Origin: Kordia algicida OT-1
GTDB lineage: Bacteria; Bacteroidota; Bacteroidia; Flavobacteriales; Flavobacteriaceae
DNA: 64,000 bases
Direction of reading: 5' to 3'
Assembly: GCF_000154725.1 (NCBI RefSeq)
Contig: NZ_DS544873.1
Coordinates: forward strand, 553,569 to 617,568
Shown here: in pieces, positions 43,936-52,909 of the stretch
Position numbering within the stretch: the first letter of the stretch is position 1
Layout: the number at the start of each line of letters is the position of its first letter
Notes under the pieces: model-generated
What the model was told of the DNA's origin: nothing
The model's database searches: none
What the model saw: only the letters and a program-made list of their open reading frames with translations
Program-made: the position numbers and the translations under genes

Positions 43936-44319
43936 ATGAGCACAATGGAAGACATCGATACGTTAATAAAAGAAACGCTAACGGAAGAAGAATCAAAATT
44001 TTATGAAGAATTAGACGAACAAGGTCTTTTCGGATCTGTCAAAAGTATCTTTAAAGGAAAACTTGGCTGGCTGGCAGTCATTATGAACATTGTAAATTTG
44101 GCAGTTTTTGGCGTACTAATTTATTGTTTTATTCAATTTTTCAACGTCACAGCAACCAATGAATTGATAAAATGGGGATTGGGAATTGTTATCTGTACGA
44201 TGATGATGTCTATGATAAAACTATTTGGATGGATGCAAATGGACAAACGCGCCATTTTACGTGAAATGAAACGTTTGGAGCTCCAAGTATCATCATTATC
44301 GGCTAAAATATCTGAATAA
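43936..44319 (+). CDS. DUF6768-like membrane protein, possible anti-sigma factor
   Basis: This 127-residue protein has an acidic cytoplasmic N-terminus (MEDIDTLIKETLTEEESKFYEEL), two transmembrane helices (about 45-67 and 78-98) and a charged coiled C-terminus (KRAILREMKRLELQVSSL). The layout fits the DUF6768 family of small proteins encoded directly after ECF sigma genes in Bacteroidota. Sequestration of the sigma factor at the membrane is inferred from position. The conserved histidine/cysteine anti-sigma motif (ZAS) is absent. Confidence 0.75.
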   Translation: MSTMEDIDTLIKETLTEEESKFYEELDEQGLFGSVKSIFKGKLGWLAVIMNIVNLAVFGVLIYCFIQFFNVTATNELIKWGLGIVICTMMMSMIKLFGWMQMDKRAILREMKRLELQVSSLSAKISE

Positions 44320-44461
44320 GATGTTAATTTGAATCGAAAATATTTAGTATTTTGCAACTCTCTAGGGATGATTTCTCTCCCACGCTGAATTTTCGAGTTC
44401 TTCGAAAGGATAAAGGTACAGTAGGAATGGTTATTTTATACATCATTAAAACTTTATTAAA

Positions 44462-45739
44462 ATGGCTGTTTTAGAACAATTAACATCTCAAAAAGCAATT
44501 GAATTAGAAGACAAGTACGGAGCACACAACTATCATCCACTTCCTGTGGTTTTGAGTAGAGGTGAAGGTGTACATGTTTGGGACGTAGAAGGCGTAAAAT
44601 ATTACGACTTTCTTTCTGCATACTCAGCAGTAAACCAAGGACATTGTCATCCAAAAATTGTAAATGCGATGGTGTCACAAGCACAAACACTCACATTAAC
44701 TTCACGTGCGTTTTACAATGACATGCTAGGACGTTATGAAAAATTTGCCTCAGAGTATTTTAACTTTGACAAATTATTGCCAATGAATACAGGAGCAGAA
44801 GCGGTAGAAACGGCTTTAAAAATCTGTAGAAAATGGGCGTATGAGAAAAAAGGAATTGCGGAAAATGAAGCAGAAATTATTGTCTGTGAAAACAACTTTC
44901 ACGGTCGTACAACGACAATTATTTCGTTTTCAAACGATCCTGTAGCGCGTAAAAATTTTGGTCCTTATACAGACGGATTTATCAAAATTGAATACGATAA
45001 CATTACAGCACTAGAAGAAGCTTTAAAAAACAATCCGAATGTGGCAGGATTTTTAGTAGAACCAATTCAAGGAGAAGCTGGAGTATATGTGCCAACCGAA
45101 GGATATTTAGCAAAAGCCAAAGCATTATGTGAGCAATACAACGTATTATTTATCGCTGATGAGGTACAAACAGGTATTGCACGTACAGGAAGATTATTAG
45201 CAACTTGCGGAAACTGTTCTTGCGAAAAGAAAAACTGTAGCGGAACACCCGATGTAAAACCAGATGTTTTAATCTTAGGAAAAGCATTGTCTGGCGGAGC
45301 ATATCCAGTTTCAGCAGTATTAGCAAACGATGATATTATGAGCGTAATTCGTCCTGGAAATCACGGTTCTACTTTTGGAGGAAATCCTGTAGCAGCAGCA
45401 GTCGCTATGGCAGCTTTAGAAGTAGTAACAGATGAAGAATTGGCTGAAAATGCTTATCAATTAGGAGAACTGTTCAGAAGTGAATTAAACAAATACATAC
45501 AAACAAGCAACATTGTAAATCTCGTTAGAGGAAAAGGATTGTTGAATGCAATCGTAATCAATGATGATGAAGAAAGTGATACAGCTTGGAATATTTGTGT
45601 AGCACTAAAGAAAAATGGATTATTAGCAAAACCAACACATGGAAACATCATTCGTTTTGCACCACCATTAGTCATGACAAAAGAGCAATTACTAGAATGT
45701 GTTGCAATTATTACAAAAACTCTTAAAGAATTTGAATAA
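44462..45739 (+). CDS. rocD: Ornithine--oxo-acid aminotransferase
   Basis: This 425-residue class III PLP aminotransferase converts ornithine and 2-oxoglutarate to glutamate semialdehyde, linking arginine and proline metabolism. Typical stretches are [47 protein letters not shown] and the Schiff-base Lys274 in LGKALSGG. An insertion just after TGRLLAT carries four Cys (249, 252, 254, 259: [11 protein letters not shown]), a feature of flavobacterial RocD not present in Bacillus RocD; it may bind a metal. The DUF5362 gene starts on its stop codon (1-bp overlap). Confidence 0.95.
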   Translation: MAVLEQLTSQKAIELEDKYGAHNYHPLPVVLSRGEGVHVWDVEGVKYYDFLSAYSAVNQGHCHPKIVNAMVSQAQTLTLTSRAFYNDMLGRYEKFASEYFNFDKLLPMNTGAEAVETALKICRKWAYEKKGIAENEAEIIVCENNFHGRTTTIISFSNDPVARKNFGPYTDGFIKIEYDNITALEEALKNNPNVAGFLVEPIQGEAGVYVPTEGYLAKAKALCEQYNVLFIADEVQTGIARTGRLLATCGNCSCEKKNCSGTPDVKPDVLILGKALSGGAYPVSAVLANDDIMSVIRPGNHGSTFGGNPVAAAVAMAALEVVTDEELAENAYQLGELFRSELNKYIQTSNIVNLVRGKGLLNAIVINDDEESDTAWNICVALKKNGLLAKPTHGNIIRFAPPLVMTKEQLLECVAIITKTLKEFE

Positions 45740-46209
45740 TGCCATTTGGACAACAAGAAACCAATTCTGTATTCGATGATTTCGAATTGCGATTAAATGA
45801 TATATCAAAAAAGTACTTACGGGAAGCTGCAAAATGGGCATTTATGCTCTCAATCGTAGGATTTATTCTTGTTGGACTATTTGTACTATTAGCAGTAATC
45901 ATCATCGTGATGTCTTCTGCCGTTAGTACTAACAATGCTTTTCAAGCACAAGGTTTGCCTATAGCGTTTGTAGCATTTATTTATATTATAATGGCGGCAC
46001 TGTACTTTTTTCCAGTATTGTATCTCTATAAATTTTCGAGAAAAATGAAAACTGCATTAATCGAAAAGAACACAGAAGAATTAACAGTAGCATTCTCTAA
46101 CTTAAAATCATTTTTTAAGTTTATTGGAGTCATGATGTTAGTCGTTATTGGAATCTTTGTATTGATATTTGGTTTTGCCATCATTGGTGGAATCGCATCA
46201 GGATTTTAA
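45739..46209 (+). CDS. DUF5362-like membrane protein
   Basis: This 156-residue protein has an amphipathic N-terminus (FDDFELRLNDISKKYLREA) and about four transmembrane helices (about 33-58, 72-95, 127-152 and a shorter one), with a cytoplasmic KFSRKMKTALIEKNTEEL loop. It resembles DUF5362, a Bacteroidota family of unknown function. Its ATG overlaps the rocD stop, so translation is coupled. A bidirectional terminator follows. Confidence 0.75.
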   Translation: MPFGQQETNSVFDDFELRLNDISKKYLREAAKWAFMLSIVGFILVGLFVLLAVIIIVMSSAVSTNNAFQAQGLPIAFVAFIYIIMAALYFFPVLYLYKFSRKMKTALIEKNTEELTVAFSNLKSFFKFIGVMMLVVIGIFVLIFGFAIIGGIASGF

Positions 46210-46232
46210 AAATCTCAAAATTTAAAAATAAA

Positions 46233-46265
46233 AAAGAGCGAACATTTTAATAATGTTCGCTCTTT
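46233..46265. terminator. Bidirectional terminator between convergent genes
   Basis: A perfect 14-bp stem (aaagagcgaacatt / aatgttcgctcttt) with a 5-nt loop is flanked by A-rich sequence on the left and T-rich on the right, serving both the DUF5362 gene and the minus-strand CCC-motif gene. Confidence 0.85.
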
Positions 46266-46287
46266 GTATATAAATGTATCGGTATAA

Positions 46288-46620
46288 TTACTGACCGAAT
46301 TTTTCTTCCATAAGTCTACGCATTTCTTCTTGGTCTTGCATTGCTTCCCAACCAAAAGTAGCAATCATCCAAATCATAAGAAGTAAGTATAGAACACTCA
46401 ATACAATACCAATAATGGCAAGTACTCGTCCTATTTTAATATTGGAATAGTTATCATATCCATCTGGATTCTGTTGATATATTTTAGTAGCGTTTGAGGC
46501 TAAATACAATGTAACTAATCCAAGTACAAGTCCTACAACACCCCAAAAACAGCAACCTACAATTGACAAAATTCCTAAAATAATAATGAGTACGTCATTG
46601 GGTAATTTTCTATTTTCCAT
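46288..46620 (-). CDS. CCC-motif membrane protein
   Basis: This 110-residue protein has two transmembrane helices (about 9-40 and 65-88) and an acidic C-terminal tail. It belongs to a Bacteroidota family named for a cysteine motif after the first helix; here it reads GCCFWGVVGLVLGLVTLYLA, with the second and third positions kept as CC. The loop KIYQQNPDGYDNYSNIKIGR is typical. It is 19 bp from the DUF2752 gene on the same strand; the two commonly occur together. Function unknown. Confidence 0.8.
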   Translation of the reverse strand: MENRKLPNDVLIIILGILSIVGCCFWGVVGLVLGLVTLYLASNATKIYQQNPDGYDNYSNIKIGRVLAIIGIVLSVLYLLLMIWMIATFGWEAMQDQEEMRRLMEEKFGQ

Positions 46621-46639
46621 AATCTGATAGTTTGGTTAT

Positions 46640-46951
46640 TTAATTTAAATATTTATTGATAAAACTAATAATAATAATTGTAACATTAATCACGGCTAAA
46701 TACTGAATAAGCTTTGATGTAAAACTGAATTTATAAAAAATATTGATACCAGCTACTACAAAAAGCAAAATTAATGTATAAATCGCCGGATACATTTTAA
46801 AAGCAGCTACAAACTCACCACGTAAAATAAATGCTAACGATCGTTGAATTCCACAACCCATACAATCAATACCAATGTATTTTTTGGCAAAACACGGAAG
46901 CATATAATCTTCAAGACTCAGCAAAGAAAAAAGTAGCGACTTTGTCACCAT
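46640..46951 (-). CDS. DUF2752 membrane protein
   Basis: This 103-residue protein has the DUF2752 signature: GIDCMGCGIQRSLAFILRGEF, then AFKMYPAIYTLILL, in which the C-x-x-C-G and the Arg are conserved. Three hydrophobic helices (about 3-20, 52-72, 80-100) are predicted. A start at the internal MLPCF (residue 17) is possible. It lies upstream of the CCC-motif gene in a two-gene unit. Function unknown. Confidence 0.8.
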   Translation of the reverse strand: MVTKSLLFSLLSLEDYMLPCFAKKYIGIDCMGCGIQRSLAFILRGEFVAAFKMYPAIYTLILLFVVAGINIFYKFSFTSKLIQYLAVINVTIIIISFINKYLN

Positions 46952-47141
46952 ACTAATTTTGAATTTTAATTCACTAAAGATAAAAAAATACTTTTTGCAT
47001 CTTCAACTCAGAGATAAGTAATCAATGTTTAAAATTTGTTACGAAAAAAGGAAAGAAATTTTAAAAATAAAATTCAGTTTTGACATAAATAGATTTTGTA
47101 GGGAAGAAAATAGTACTTTTACAATCTAAAATAACATCAGC

Positions 47142-47381
47142 GTGAAATCTAAATATACAACAGCATTTTATTTTTTTCTAGTTTTCTTTGGAGGCGGATT
47201 GTTGCTCTTTCGAGAAGAAATACAAGGAGAAAAACAAATTGTAATTACGGTAATTGCCGTATGTGCCATGATGTTTGGATTGTACAAAGTAACTTCCATG
47301 CAAACGTCTAATAAACGACGAGAGTACGACAATCAGGAATATTTTAACAGAGAAAAATACGAAGCGGAAGAAGAAGAATAA
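47142..47381 (+). CDS. Small two-helix membrane protein, unknown
   Basis: This 79-residue protein starts at GTG 47142 (no ATG is available in frame). It has two helices (about 7-24 and 31-48) and a charged C-terminus (KRREYDNQEYFNREKYEAEEEE). I recognise no family. It is 16 bp upstream of the Smr-domain gene and in one transcript with it. Confidence 0.65.
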   Translation: MKSKYTTAFYFFLVFFGGGLLLFREEIQGEKQIVITVIAVCAMMFGLYKVTSMQTSNKRREYDNQEYFNREKYEAEEEE

Positions 47382-47397
47382 AAGAAATAAAAGAATT

Positions 47398-47952
47398 ATG
47401 AATTTTAATATAGGCGATCGGGTAGAAGCAATTGATGATATTATTAAAGGTGAAGTAAGCGCCATACAAAATACAACCATTACGGTAGAAACTGACGAAG
47501 GTTTTCCGTTGACATTTGAAGCTTCCGAGTTGGTAAAAATTACTTCTGATGAAATAGCACGCGATTTATCCAACCAAAAAATATTTAGCGCTATTCAAGA
47601 AAAAGAAGCTGCAAAAAAGCGCAAACGTACGTTAGAAAAAACCAAAAAAGAACGTGTAGAAACAATTTTGGAAGTCGATTTACACATTCACCAACTAACA
47701 AAATCTTCCAAAGGTATGAGCAATTACGACATGCTTACACTACAAACAAATACAGCAAAAGGACAATTGGAATTTGCCATCAGAAAGCGTATTCCCAAAG
47801 TCGTATTTATTCACGGAGTTGGTGCAGGTGTGTTAAAGCAAGAACTCGAATATCTATTTCGTCGTTATGACAATGTAAAATACTATGACGCCAATTATCA
47901 AAAATACGGATTAGGTGCTACGGAAGTATATATCTACCAAAATCCAAAATAA
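47398..47952 (+). CDS. Smr domain protein (MutS2-like C-terminal domain)
   Basis: This 184-residue protein has an N-terminal beta-barrel-like part (about 1-50, NFNIGDRVEAIDDIIKGEV), a basic linker (about 68-90) and a C-terminal Smr domain with DLHIH (94-98) and the HGVGAG loop (139-144), followed by KQELEYLFRRYDNVKYYDA. Smr domains nick DNA or cleave RNA, notably collided-ribosome mRNA. Bacteroidota DUF2027 proteins have the same combination. It is convergent with the following lipoprotein gene (6 bp). Confidence 0.88.
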   Translation: MNFNIGDRVEAIDDIIKGEVSAIQNTTITVETDEGFPLTFEASELVKITSDEIARDLSNQKIFSAIQEKEAAKKRKRTLEKTKKERVETILEVDLHIHQLTKSSKGMSNYDMLTLQTNTAKGQLEFAIRKRIPKVVFIHGVGAGVLKQELEYLFRRYDNVKYYDANYQKYGLGATEVYIYQNPK

Positions 47953-47958
47953 TAAAAC

Positions 47959-48480
47959 CTATTCAACAGGTGTTACAAGACTATTTTCATAAATAAACTC
48001 GTTATAACGTACATCTTGTCCGTTCGTTCCAGTAAAAACAACATCTCTCAATACAATTGAATGTGAATAACTTTCAACGGTTGTTCCAACAATTATCTCC
48101 GTAGTAATCACTTCTACGGTTCCAGCTACGGCAGTATACTCTAAAGTAATTGGAACGTCAGAAGGCAATTCATCACAAAAATAAGCATTAGTTATGGCAG
48201 TATCGAAGCTTCGGTAGTAGCAAAAAGCGCTACTATTTAATTCTTCCGTTCGTGGTTCTTCTTCTGTTGTTGCCTCATTAATAATCAAATCTGCGGGTAC
48301 TTCCAAAATTAAAGTTTCCGAACCATTAATCTTAAATAACAATGTAACTCCAGACTGCAAATTGCAAGCACTCGCGGTAGCATCTGAAGTTAAATCAATT
48401 TCTTCCAGCGTTAAATCTCCGTCATCACAACTAAAAAAAGCAAATGAGCATACGAAAAGCAACAGTAATTTTTTCATCAA
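47959..48480 (-). CDS. Hypothetical lipoprotein
   Basis: This 173-residue protein has a lipoprotein signal (MMKKLLLLFVCSFAFFSC) followed by DDGD, the acidic surface-export type. The rest is beta-rich with four further Cys (e.g. SAFCYYRSFD and AYFCDELPS). I recognise no family. It is alone on its strand between the Smr gene and the cysteine desulfurase gene. Confidence 0.75.
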   Translation of the reverse strand: MMKKLLLLFVCSFAFFSCDDGDLTLEEIDLTSDATASACNLQSGVTLLFKINGSETLILEVPADLIINEATTEEEPRTEELNSSAFCYYRSFDTAITNAYFCDELPSDVPITLEYTAVAGTVEVITTEIIVGTTVESYSHSIVLRDVVFTGTNGQDVRYNEFIYENSLVTPVE

Positions 48481-48575
48481 TGATTTATTATAAATTTAAG
48501 TATACATGTATAGGACAAAAGTATTAAGAAAACTCTATTTATATCCAAACTTATTGTTAATAATTTTATTTAGAC

Positions 48576-48583
48576 TATTTTTG
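48576..48583 (+). promoter_or_regulatory. -10 element TATTTTTG before the cysteine desulfurase gene
   Basis: An exact TAnnTTTG match lies 42 bp before the ATG at 48626. An attg word about 19 bp upstream is a weak -35 candidate. Confidence 0.45.
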
Positions 48584-48625
48584 TTCATCATTTTTTCATC
48601 CAATCCTATTTACACAAACTAAAGA

Positions 48626-49774
48626 ATGAAGAACGTATATTTTGATAGTGCAGCGACCACACAAATTCGACCTGAAGTTGTAGATCGCATCAAAAAAGCA
48701 CTAGAGGAGAATTATGGCAATCCATCTTCGACGCATAGCTTCGGACGATCGTCTAAAACACTCATAGAAACCGCACGCAAAACAATTGCAAAATACCTAA
48801 ATGCTTCCCCTCAAGAAATTATTTTTACTTCGGGTGGAACGGAAGCAGATAATATGGCATTGCGTTGTTCGGTAAGAGACTTAGGAGTTACCACAATCAT
48901 TACATCGCCAATTGAACATCACGCAGTGTTGCATACGGTAGAACAGCTACGTGTTGAATGTGATATTAAAGTTGCTTATGTGAAATTACAACCGTGCGGA
49001 ACACCAGATTATGATGATTTGGAAGCCTTATTGAAAGCAGACAGTTCTAAGAAATTGGTCAGTTTAATGCACGTAAACAACGAAATAGGAAACATTTTAG
49101 ATGTAGACAAAGTTGCAAATATTTGTAAAGAATATGGTGCATTATTTCATTCAGACACCGTACAATCTATCGGACATTTTGAATGGGACGTACAAAAAAA
49201 TGCTGTTGATTTTATGGCTGCTGCCGCACATAAGTTTCACGGACCTAAAGGAATTGGTTTTGCTTTTATCAGAAAAGATTCTGGACTCAAACCACTAATT
49301 TTTGGAGGTTCGCAAGAACGCGGATTCAGAGCAGGAACAGAAGCTGTACACAATGTAGTTGGTCTGGAAGAAGCTTTCCGTTTGGCATATGATAATTTAG
49401 CTGAAGAAAAAGCCTATGTGGAAGGTTTAAAAACTTACTTTATGGACGAACTCAAAAAAGTGATGCCAGAAGTAAAATTCAACGGAAACTGTCATGAAAC
49501 GACAAAAAGTACCTACACATTGGTCAATGTGTGTTTACCGTTCGATCAACAAAAAGCATTAATGTTGCTTTTTCATATGGACTTAAAAGGAATTGCTTGC
49601 TCCAAAGGAAGTGCTTGCCAGTCGGGAAGCAGCAAAGGTTCACACGTACTAAGAGCAATTTTGAGTGATGAAGACTTAGAAAAACCATCGTTGCGTTTCT
49701 CTTTTTCAAAATTCAATACCAAAGAAGAAATTGATTATTTAGTGCAAACGTTACACGAATATGCTAATTCGTAA
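48626..49774 (+). CDS. Cysteine desulfurase (IscS/NifS family)
   Basis: This 382-residue class V PLP enzyme takes sulfur from cysteine for Fe-S clusters or thiolated tRNA. VYFDSAATTQIRPEV opens the protein; SGGTEADNMAL, the PLP Lys203 in AAAHKFHGPKG and the persulfide Cys331 in GSACQSGSSKGSH follow. The long loop around the catalytic Cys is of the IscS (group I) type rather than the short SufS loop. The gene is alone, without IscU or Isc regulators, so a role in tRNA thiolation is as likely as cluster assembly. Confidence 0.92.
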   Translation: MKNVYFDSAATTQIRPEVVDRIKKALEENYGNPSSTHSFGRSSKTLIETARKTIAKYLNASPQEIIFTSGGTEADNMALRCSVRDLGVTTIITSPIEHHAVLHTVEQLRVECDIKVAYVKLQPCGTPDYDDLEALLKADSSKKLVSLMHVNNEIGNILDVDKVANICKEYGALFHSDTVQSIGHFEWDVQKNAVDFMAAAAHKFHGPKGIGFAFIRKDSGLKPLIFGGSQERGFRAGTEAVHNVVGLEEAFRLAYDNLAEEKAYVEGLKTYFMDELKKVMPEVKFNGNCHETTKSTYTLVNVCLPFDQQKALMLLFHMDLKGIACSKGSACQSGSSKGSHVLRAILSDEDLEKPSLRFSFSKFNTKEEIDYLVQTLHEYANS

Positions 49775-49843
49775 ATAGATTTAAATCACTACAATAATTA
49801 AAAGATTGAATCTTTATAAACCTAAAGCGCGTCTAATTAATTT

Positions 49844-50165
49844 GGCAATTTGAAAATTTGGAAATGTATCAATTAGTTTCAAAGTACGAAACAGATTAAA
49901 AAGAAACAGATTGCTTCACTGTGTTCGCAATGACGATTCAAAAAGTTTTAGTAAGTTAAGAAAAGTTCTAAAAGCAAAGCGTTCTAAGAGGTTTTGCGAC
50001 GCAGAAACAAGTCTAATAGCAAAGTTTCCAAAGTCGAACTTTATAATTGAAGATTTAAAAGCAATAAGTTTATTCATAAAAGAACATGCTTCTTTATGTA
50101 TCACAACTTAAAATCGAAATAACCTTGAATCATTGAATTTTTAAATCTTTTAATTGAGCGAAGCG
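49844..50165. repeat. Dispersed intergenic repeat, inverted relative to 31500-31765
   Basis: This segment in a 506-bp gene-free gap (49775-50280) is the reverse complement of the 31.5-kb repeat over about 170 bp (49844-50030), then has a ~70-bp insertion (about 50032-50105), then matches again (50108-50165). A 66-codon open frame inside it is a shadow of the repeat and not a gene. Confidence 0.8.
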
Positions 50166-50175
50166 AACCTAAACG

Positions 50176-50207
50176 CAAAGCGAGTTCAATGTCGGACTCG
50201 CTTTTTT
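50176..50207 (+). terminator. Rho-independent terminator-like hairpin
   Basis: Stem aaagcgagt / actcgcttt with a 10-nt loop and a T-run lies at the end of the dispersed repeat, 74 bp before the next plus-strand gene. It may be part of the repeat rather than the end of the desulfurase transcript. Confidence 0.7.
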
Positions 50208-50280
50208 TATGAAAGTATTGGCATTATCTTTATATTGAGAACGATTTTAAGATATAATCATCTGAAACGCTAAAACGATA

Positions 50281-52113
50281 ATGTTAAAAACCATTCTTTC
50301 AAATCGTATCTTTATTAGCATTAGTTACATTAGTATACTGTTACTTGCTTTTCTCAAAATTTACAGTAGTATTTTTGATGAAAAAATAAGCCTTGTTGGT
50401 GACAATGCAAGTTACTATATTTTAGGAACTGCCATTGCAAATGGAGAAGGTTATACAAACATTCATCACAAAGAAAAAGAAGCACATTACCACTATCCGC
50501 CAGGATATCCACTTTTGATTGCTGGTGTTTCAAAAGTATTTTCAAACGACATTATTTCAATAAAAAATTTCAATGGAATATTACTTTTCGGATCAATTCT
50601 ATTGCTATTTTTCCTTGTAAAATGTCTCACAGAGAACAATAATATTGCATTTGCGGTAAGTTTTATTACGTTACTCAACTATCATATTTTGGAATATTCC
50701 ACAATCATGATGAGCGAAATTCCGTTTCTATTTTTCTCGTTAGTTGGAATTCTTCTCACTTTAAAAATAGATTTTTCAAAACCAGTATTTAAAAACGGAC
50801 GTTTTGTGTTATTGGTCATTTGCGTCACTTTTTCATTCTACATTCGTTCTGTCGCGTTGGCGTTACTAATAAGTATTGCTTTTTTCTTACTGCTAAAAAA
50901 ACATTGGAAATACCTATACAGTTTCATAGGTGGTTTTGCCCTCTTATATTTTCCGTGGATGCTTCGCAATTGGAATGCCGTAGGAAATACGTACGTTTCG
51001 CAACTATCTTTAAAAAATCCGTATCAGCCTGAACTTGGAACGGTGAGCTTTTCAGAAATAATAGACAGAATTATTTTAAATCTCGAAAGATACATTACCA
51101 AAGAAATACCTTCGGGTTTGGTACAAGTTGGTGACATTATATACGATGATGTGGCAGTGCCAATAATAATATGGTTTCTCGGGTTTTTGCTCTTAGGTGG
51201 AATTGCTTTCGGAATCTACAAACTGCCAAAATTCAGAATCTTGATAGCATCGTACATCCTCGCTTTTTTTGGTTTACTATTGTTATGGCCAAGTGTTTGG
51301 TACGGAACACGCTTTTTAGTACCTATCATTCCTTTGCTACTCTTTCTATTGATTTTTGGGATACTGCAACTTTTGATGCTACTACGCAAAAAAGTAGCTT
51401 CACGACGAATACGCTATTTTGTTCCTGTGACAATGGTGCTGATCTTAAGTATTTGGACTTTTGCCTATGGAAAACAGTCAATTCCAAAATTAAAGGAAAA
51501 AGCGGCAGGTGTTTATGCCAACAACTATAAAAACTACTTTGAAATAGCGAAATTAATTAACAAAAAAGCTTCTGAAAATACCGTGACTAGCGTTCGAAAG
51601 GAAGGATTATTCTATCTCGTATCCGAAAAATACGTAACAGGTTTTCAAAAAACGCTAGATCGTGAAGCGCAAATTGAATACTTAAAAAGTAAACATGTCA
51701 ACTATGTAGTAGTAGATCAATTAGGTTTTTCTGCGACCAGCAAATATTTGGTTCCTGTAATAGATCGCTATCCGAATAAATTCAAAACAATTTTAGAATT
51801 GAAAAATCCCAACACATATCTGATGGAATTTTTGCCAGACTTAGGATATACTGGCGCATGGGAAAACGATAAAAGAAATGGTTTTGGAACATATCTTTGG
51901 GAAGACGGACAAAAATATGAAGGCTTTTGGAAAGATGATGTGCGACATGGCAAAGGAACCGTTTTCTTTAAAAATGGTGAAAATCTTTCAGGTGTTTGGA
52001 CGAATGGCAAACTTAACGGAGAAGTCATCAAAAAAGACAAAAACGGAATCGTTATTGAAAAAAGCAACTATCAAAATAATGTAAAAGTAGAAGTGATAGA
52101 AGAAGTGAATTAA
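50281..52113 (+). CDS. PMT/ArnT-like membrane glycosyltransferase fused to C-terminal MORN repeats
   Basis: This 610-residue protein has about ten transmembrane helices in its first ~400 residues. The first loop contains LVGDNASYYILGTAIANGEG and HYHYPPGYPLLIAGV, the pattern of GT39/GT83 lipid-linked sugar transferases. A soluble part (about 400-515) follows. From residue 521 there are three MORN repeats (YTGAWENDKRNGFGTY, YEGFWKDDVRHGKGTV, LSGVWTNGKLNGEV). MORN repeats bind lipids or proteins and are usually found alone or with PIP kinases. The fusion would place them on the periplasmic side after the transferase. The frame is continuous with no sign of a sequencing join. Acceptor and sugar are unknown. 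Confidence 0.85.
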   Translation: MLKTILSNRIFISISYISILLLAFLKIYSSIFDEKISLVGDNASYYILGTAIANGEGYTNIHHKEKEAHYHYPPGYPLLIAGVSKVFSNDIISIKNFNGILLFGSILLLFFLVKCLTENNNIAFAVSFITLLNYHILEYSTIMMSEIPFLFFSLVGILLTLKIDFSKPVFKNGRFVLLVICVTFSFYIRSVALALLISIAFFLLLKKHWKYLYSFIGGFALLYFPWMLRNWNAVGNTYVSQLSLKNPYQPELGTVSFSEIIDRIILNLERYITKEIPSGLVQVGDIIYDDVAVPIIIWFLGFLLLGGIAFGIYKLPKFRILIASYILAFFGLLLLWPSVWYGTRFLVPIIPLLLFLLIFGILQLLMLLRKKVASRRIRYFVPVTMVLILSIWTFAYGKQSIPKLKEKAAGVYANNYKNYFEIAKLINKKASENTVTSVRKEGLFYLVSEKYVTGFQKTLDREAQIEYLKSKHVNYVVVDQLGFSATSKYLVPVIDRYPNKFKTILELKNPNTYLMEFLPDLGYTGAWENDKRNGFGTYLWEDGQKYEGFWKDDVRHGKGTVFFKNGENLSGVWTNGKLNGEVIKKDKNGIVIEKSNYQNNVKVEVIEEVN

Positions 52114-52116
52114 CGA

Positions 52117-52761
52117 TCAAAGCTTCTCCTCATACGGAAACTTTCTACTCGCTTTTCGCATCATCTTATCAATAATTGCTGAGGTATTTTTTCCAGATTT
52201 ACGATTGATGGTTTTTTCATAACGCCACAATAACTTTCCTGTATTTTTATCACTTAATTTAATAATGATTTTTCCGTAATCGGACTTTCCTTTTAAAAAG
52301 GTAATCAGGTCAAAAGATGTATCAACTTCCTTTGAAAGTAATAGGCGAGACGTCAGCGAACCATTAATAATTGCATCTACTTTTAAAATTTTACACAATT
52401 CTTGCGGAGCGTAAATATCAATATTTTCAGAAGTAATATTCTCTTTCGTTAAAATACGATTGGTTGTATTGATATCCTGAAATTCAATTTTGAGTTTCTT
52501 TTTACGTTTTCTATTCAAAAAATAACTTTCCAACGCTTGTTGTACGGCAATACCTTCTTTTTGTTCGAGCTTGTCAATCTGTTCTTTACTGTAAGATTTT
52601 ACTTCTGTTTTCAGTTTTAAAGTTGTTTGAAAAGGAAGAATTGCAATAATTTTATGATCTTTTGAGAGTTTTTCAAACTTGTCACTCACATAAATCTTCT
52701 TTTGCGCGTTGCTTTGTTGAATTCCGAAGAATATAATGATAATAAGGAGTAATTTTTTCAA
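52117..52761 (-). CDS. Hypothetical secreted protein, CsgG/TolB-like N-terminal part
   Basis: This 214-residue protein has a signal peptide (MKKLLLIIIIFFGIQQSNA). The mature part starts with IIAILPFQTTLK, a strand typical of CsgG- and GNA1162-type lipoproteins, and later has LCKILKVDAIINGSL and LLWRYEKTI, which fit the same alpha/beta fold. It has no lipobox, so it is periplasmic. It is convergent with the glycosyltransferase-MORN gene (3 bp apart). Family membership is tentative. Confidence 0.65.
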   Translation of the reverse strand: MKKLLLIIIIFFGIQQSNAQKKIYVSDKFEKLSKDHKIIAILPFQTTLKLKTEVKSYSKEQIDKLEQKEGIAVQQALESYFLNRKRKKKLKIEFQDINTTNRILTKENITSENIDIYAPQELCKILKVDAIINGSLTSRLLLSKEVDTSFDLITFLKGKSDYGKIIIKLSDKNTGKLLWRYEKTINRKSGKNTSAIIDKMMRKASRKFPYEEKL

Positions 52762-52803
52762 AATAATGTTCTTTTCAATTTCAAATTACAGTTGTCTTTT
52801 TTT

Positions 52804-52852
52804 AGTTATGAGTTATGAGTTATGAGTTATGAGTTATGAATTATGAGTTGTG
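52804..52852. repeat. Heptamer tandem array (agttatg)5 plus variants
   Basis: Five exact agttatg units are followed by aattatg and agttgtg. The array lies between the TonB receptor stop and the start of the minus-strand secreted protein gene. Confidence 0.9.
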
Positions 52853-52860
52853 AGTGAGAA

Positions 52861-52909
52861 CTAATCCCTAATCCTTAATCCCAAATCCCTAACACCTAAC
52901 ACCTAGAAT
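52861..52909. repeat. Degenerate heptamer tandem array (ctaatcc-type) running into the TonB receptor stop
   Basis: Units ctaatcc, ctaatcc, ttaatcc, caaatcc, ctaacac, ctaacac, ctagaat follow each other with a strict 7-bp period. The last unit contains the minus-strand stop codon (52903-52905) of the TonB receptor gene. Confidence 0.8.

Noticed and set aside
49911-50111. 66-codon open frames on both strands
   Set aside because: They lie within the dispersed intergenic repeat, look unlike proteins, and are interrupted in the 31.5-kb copy.
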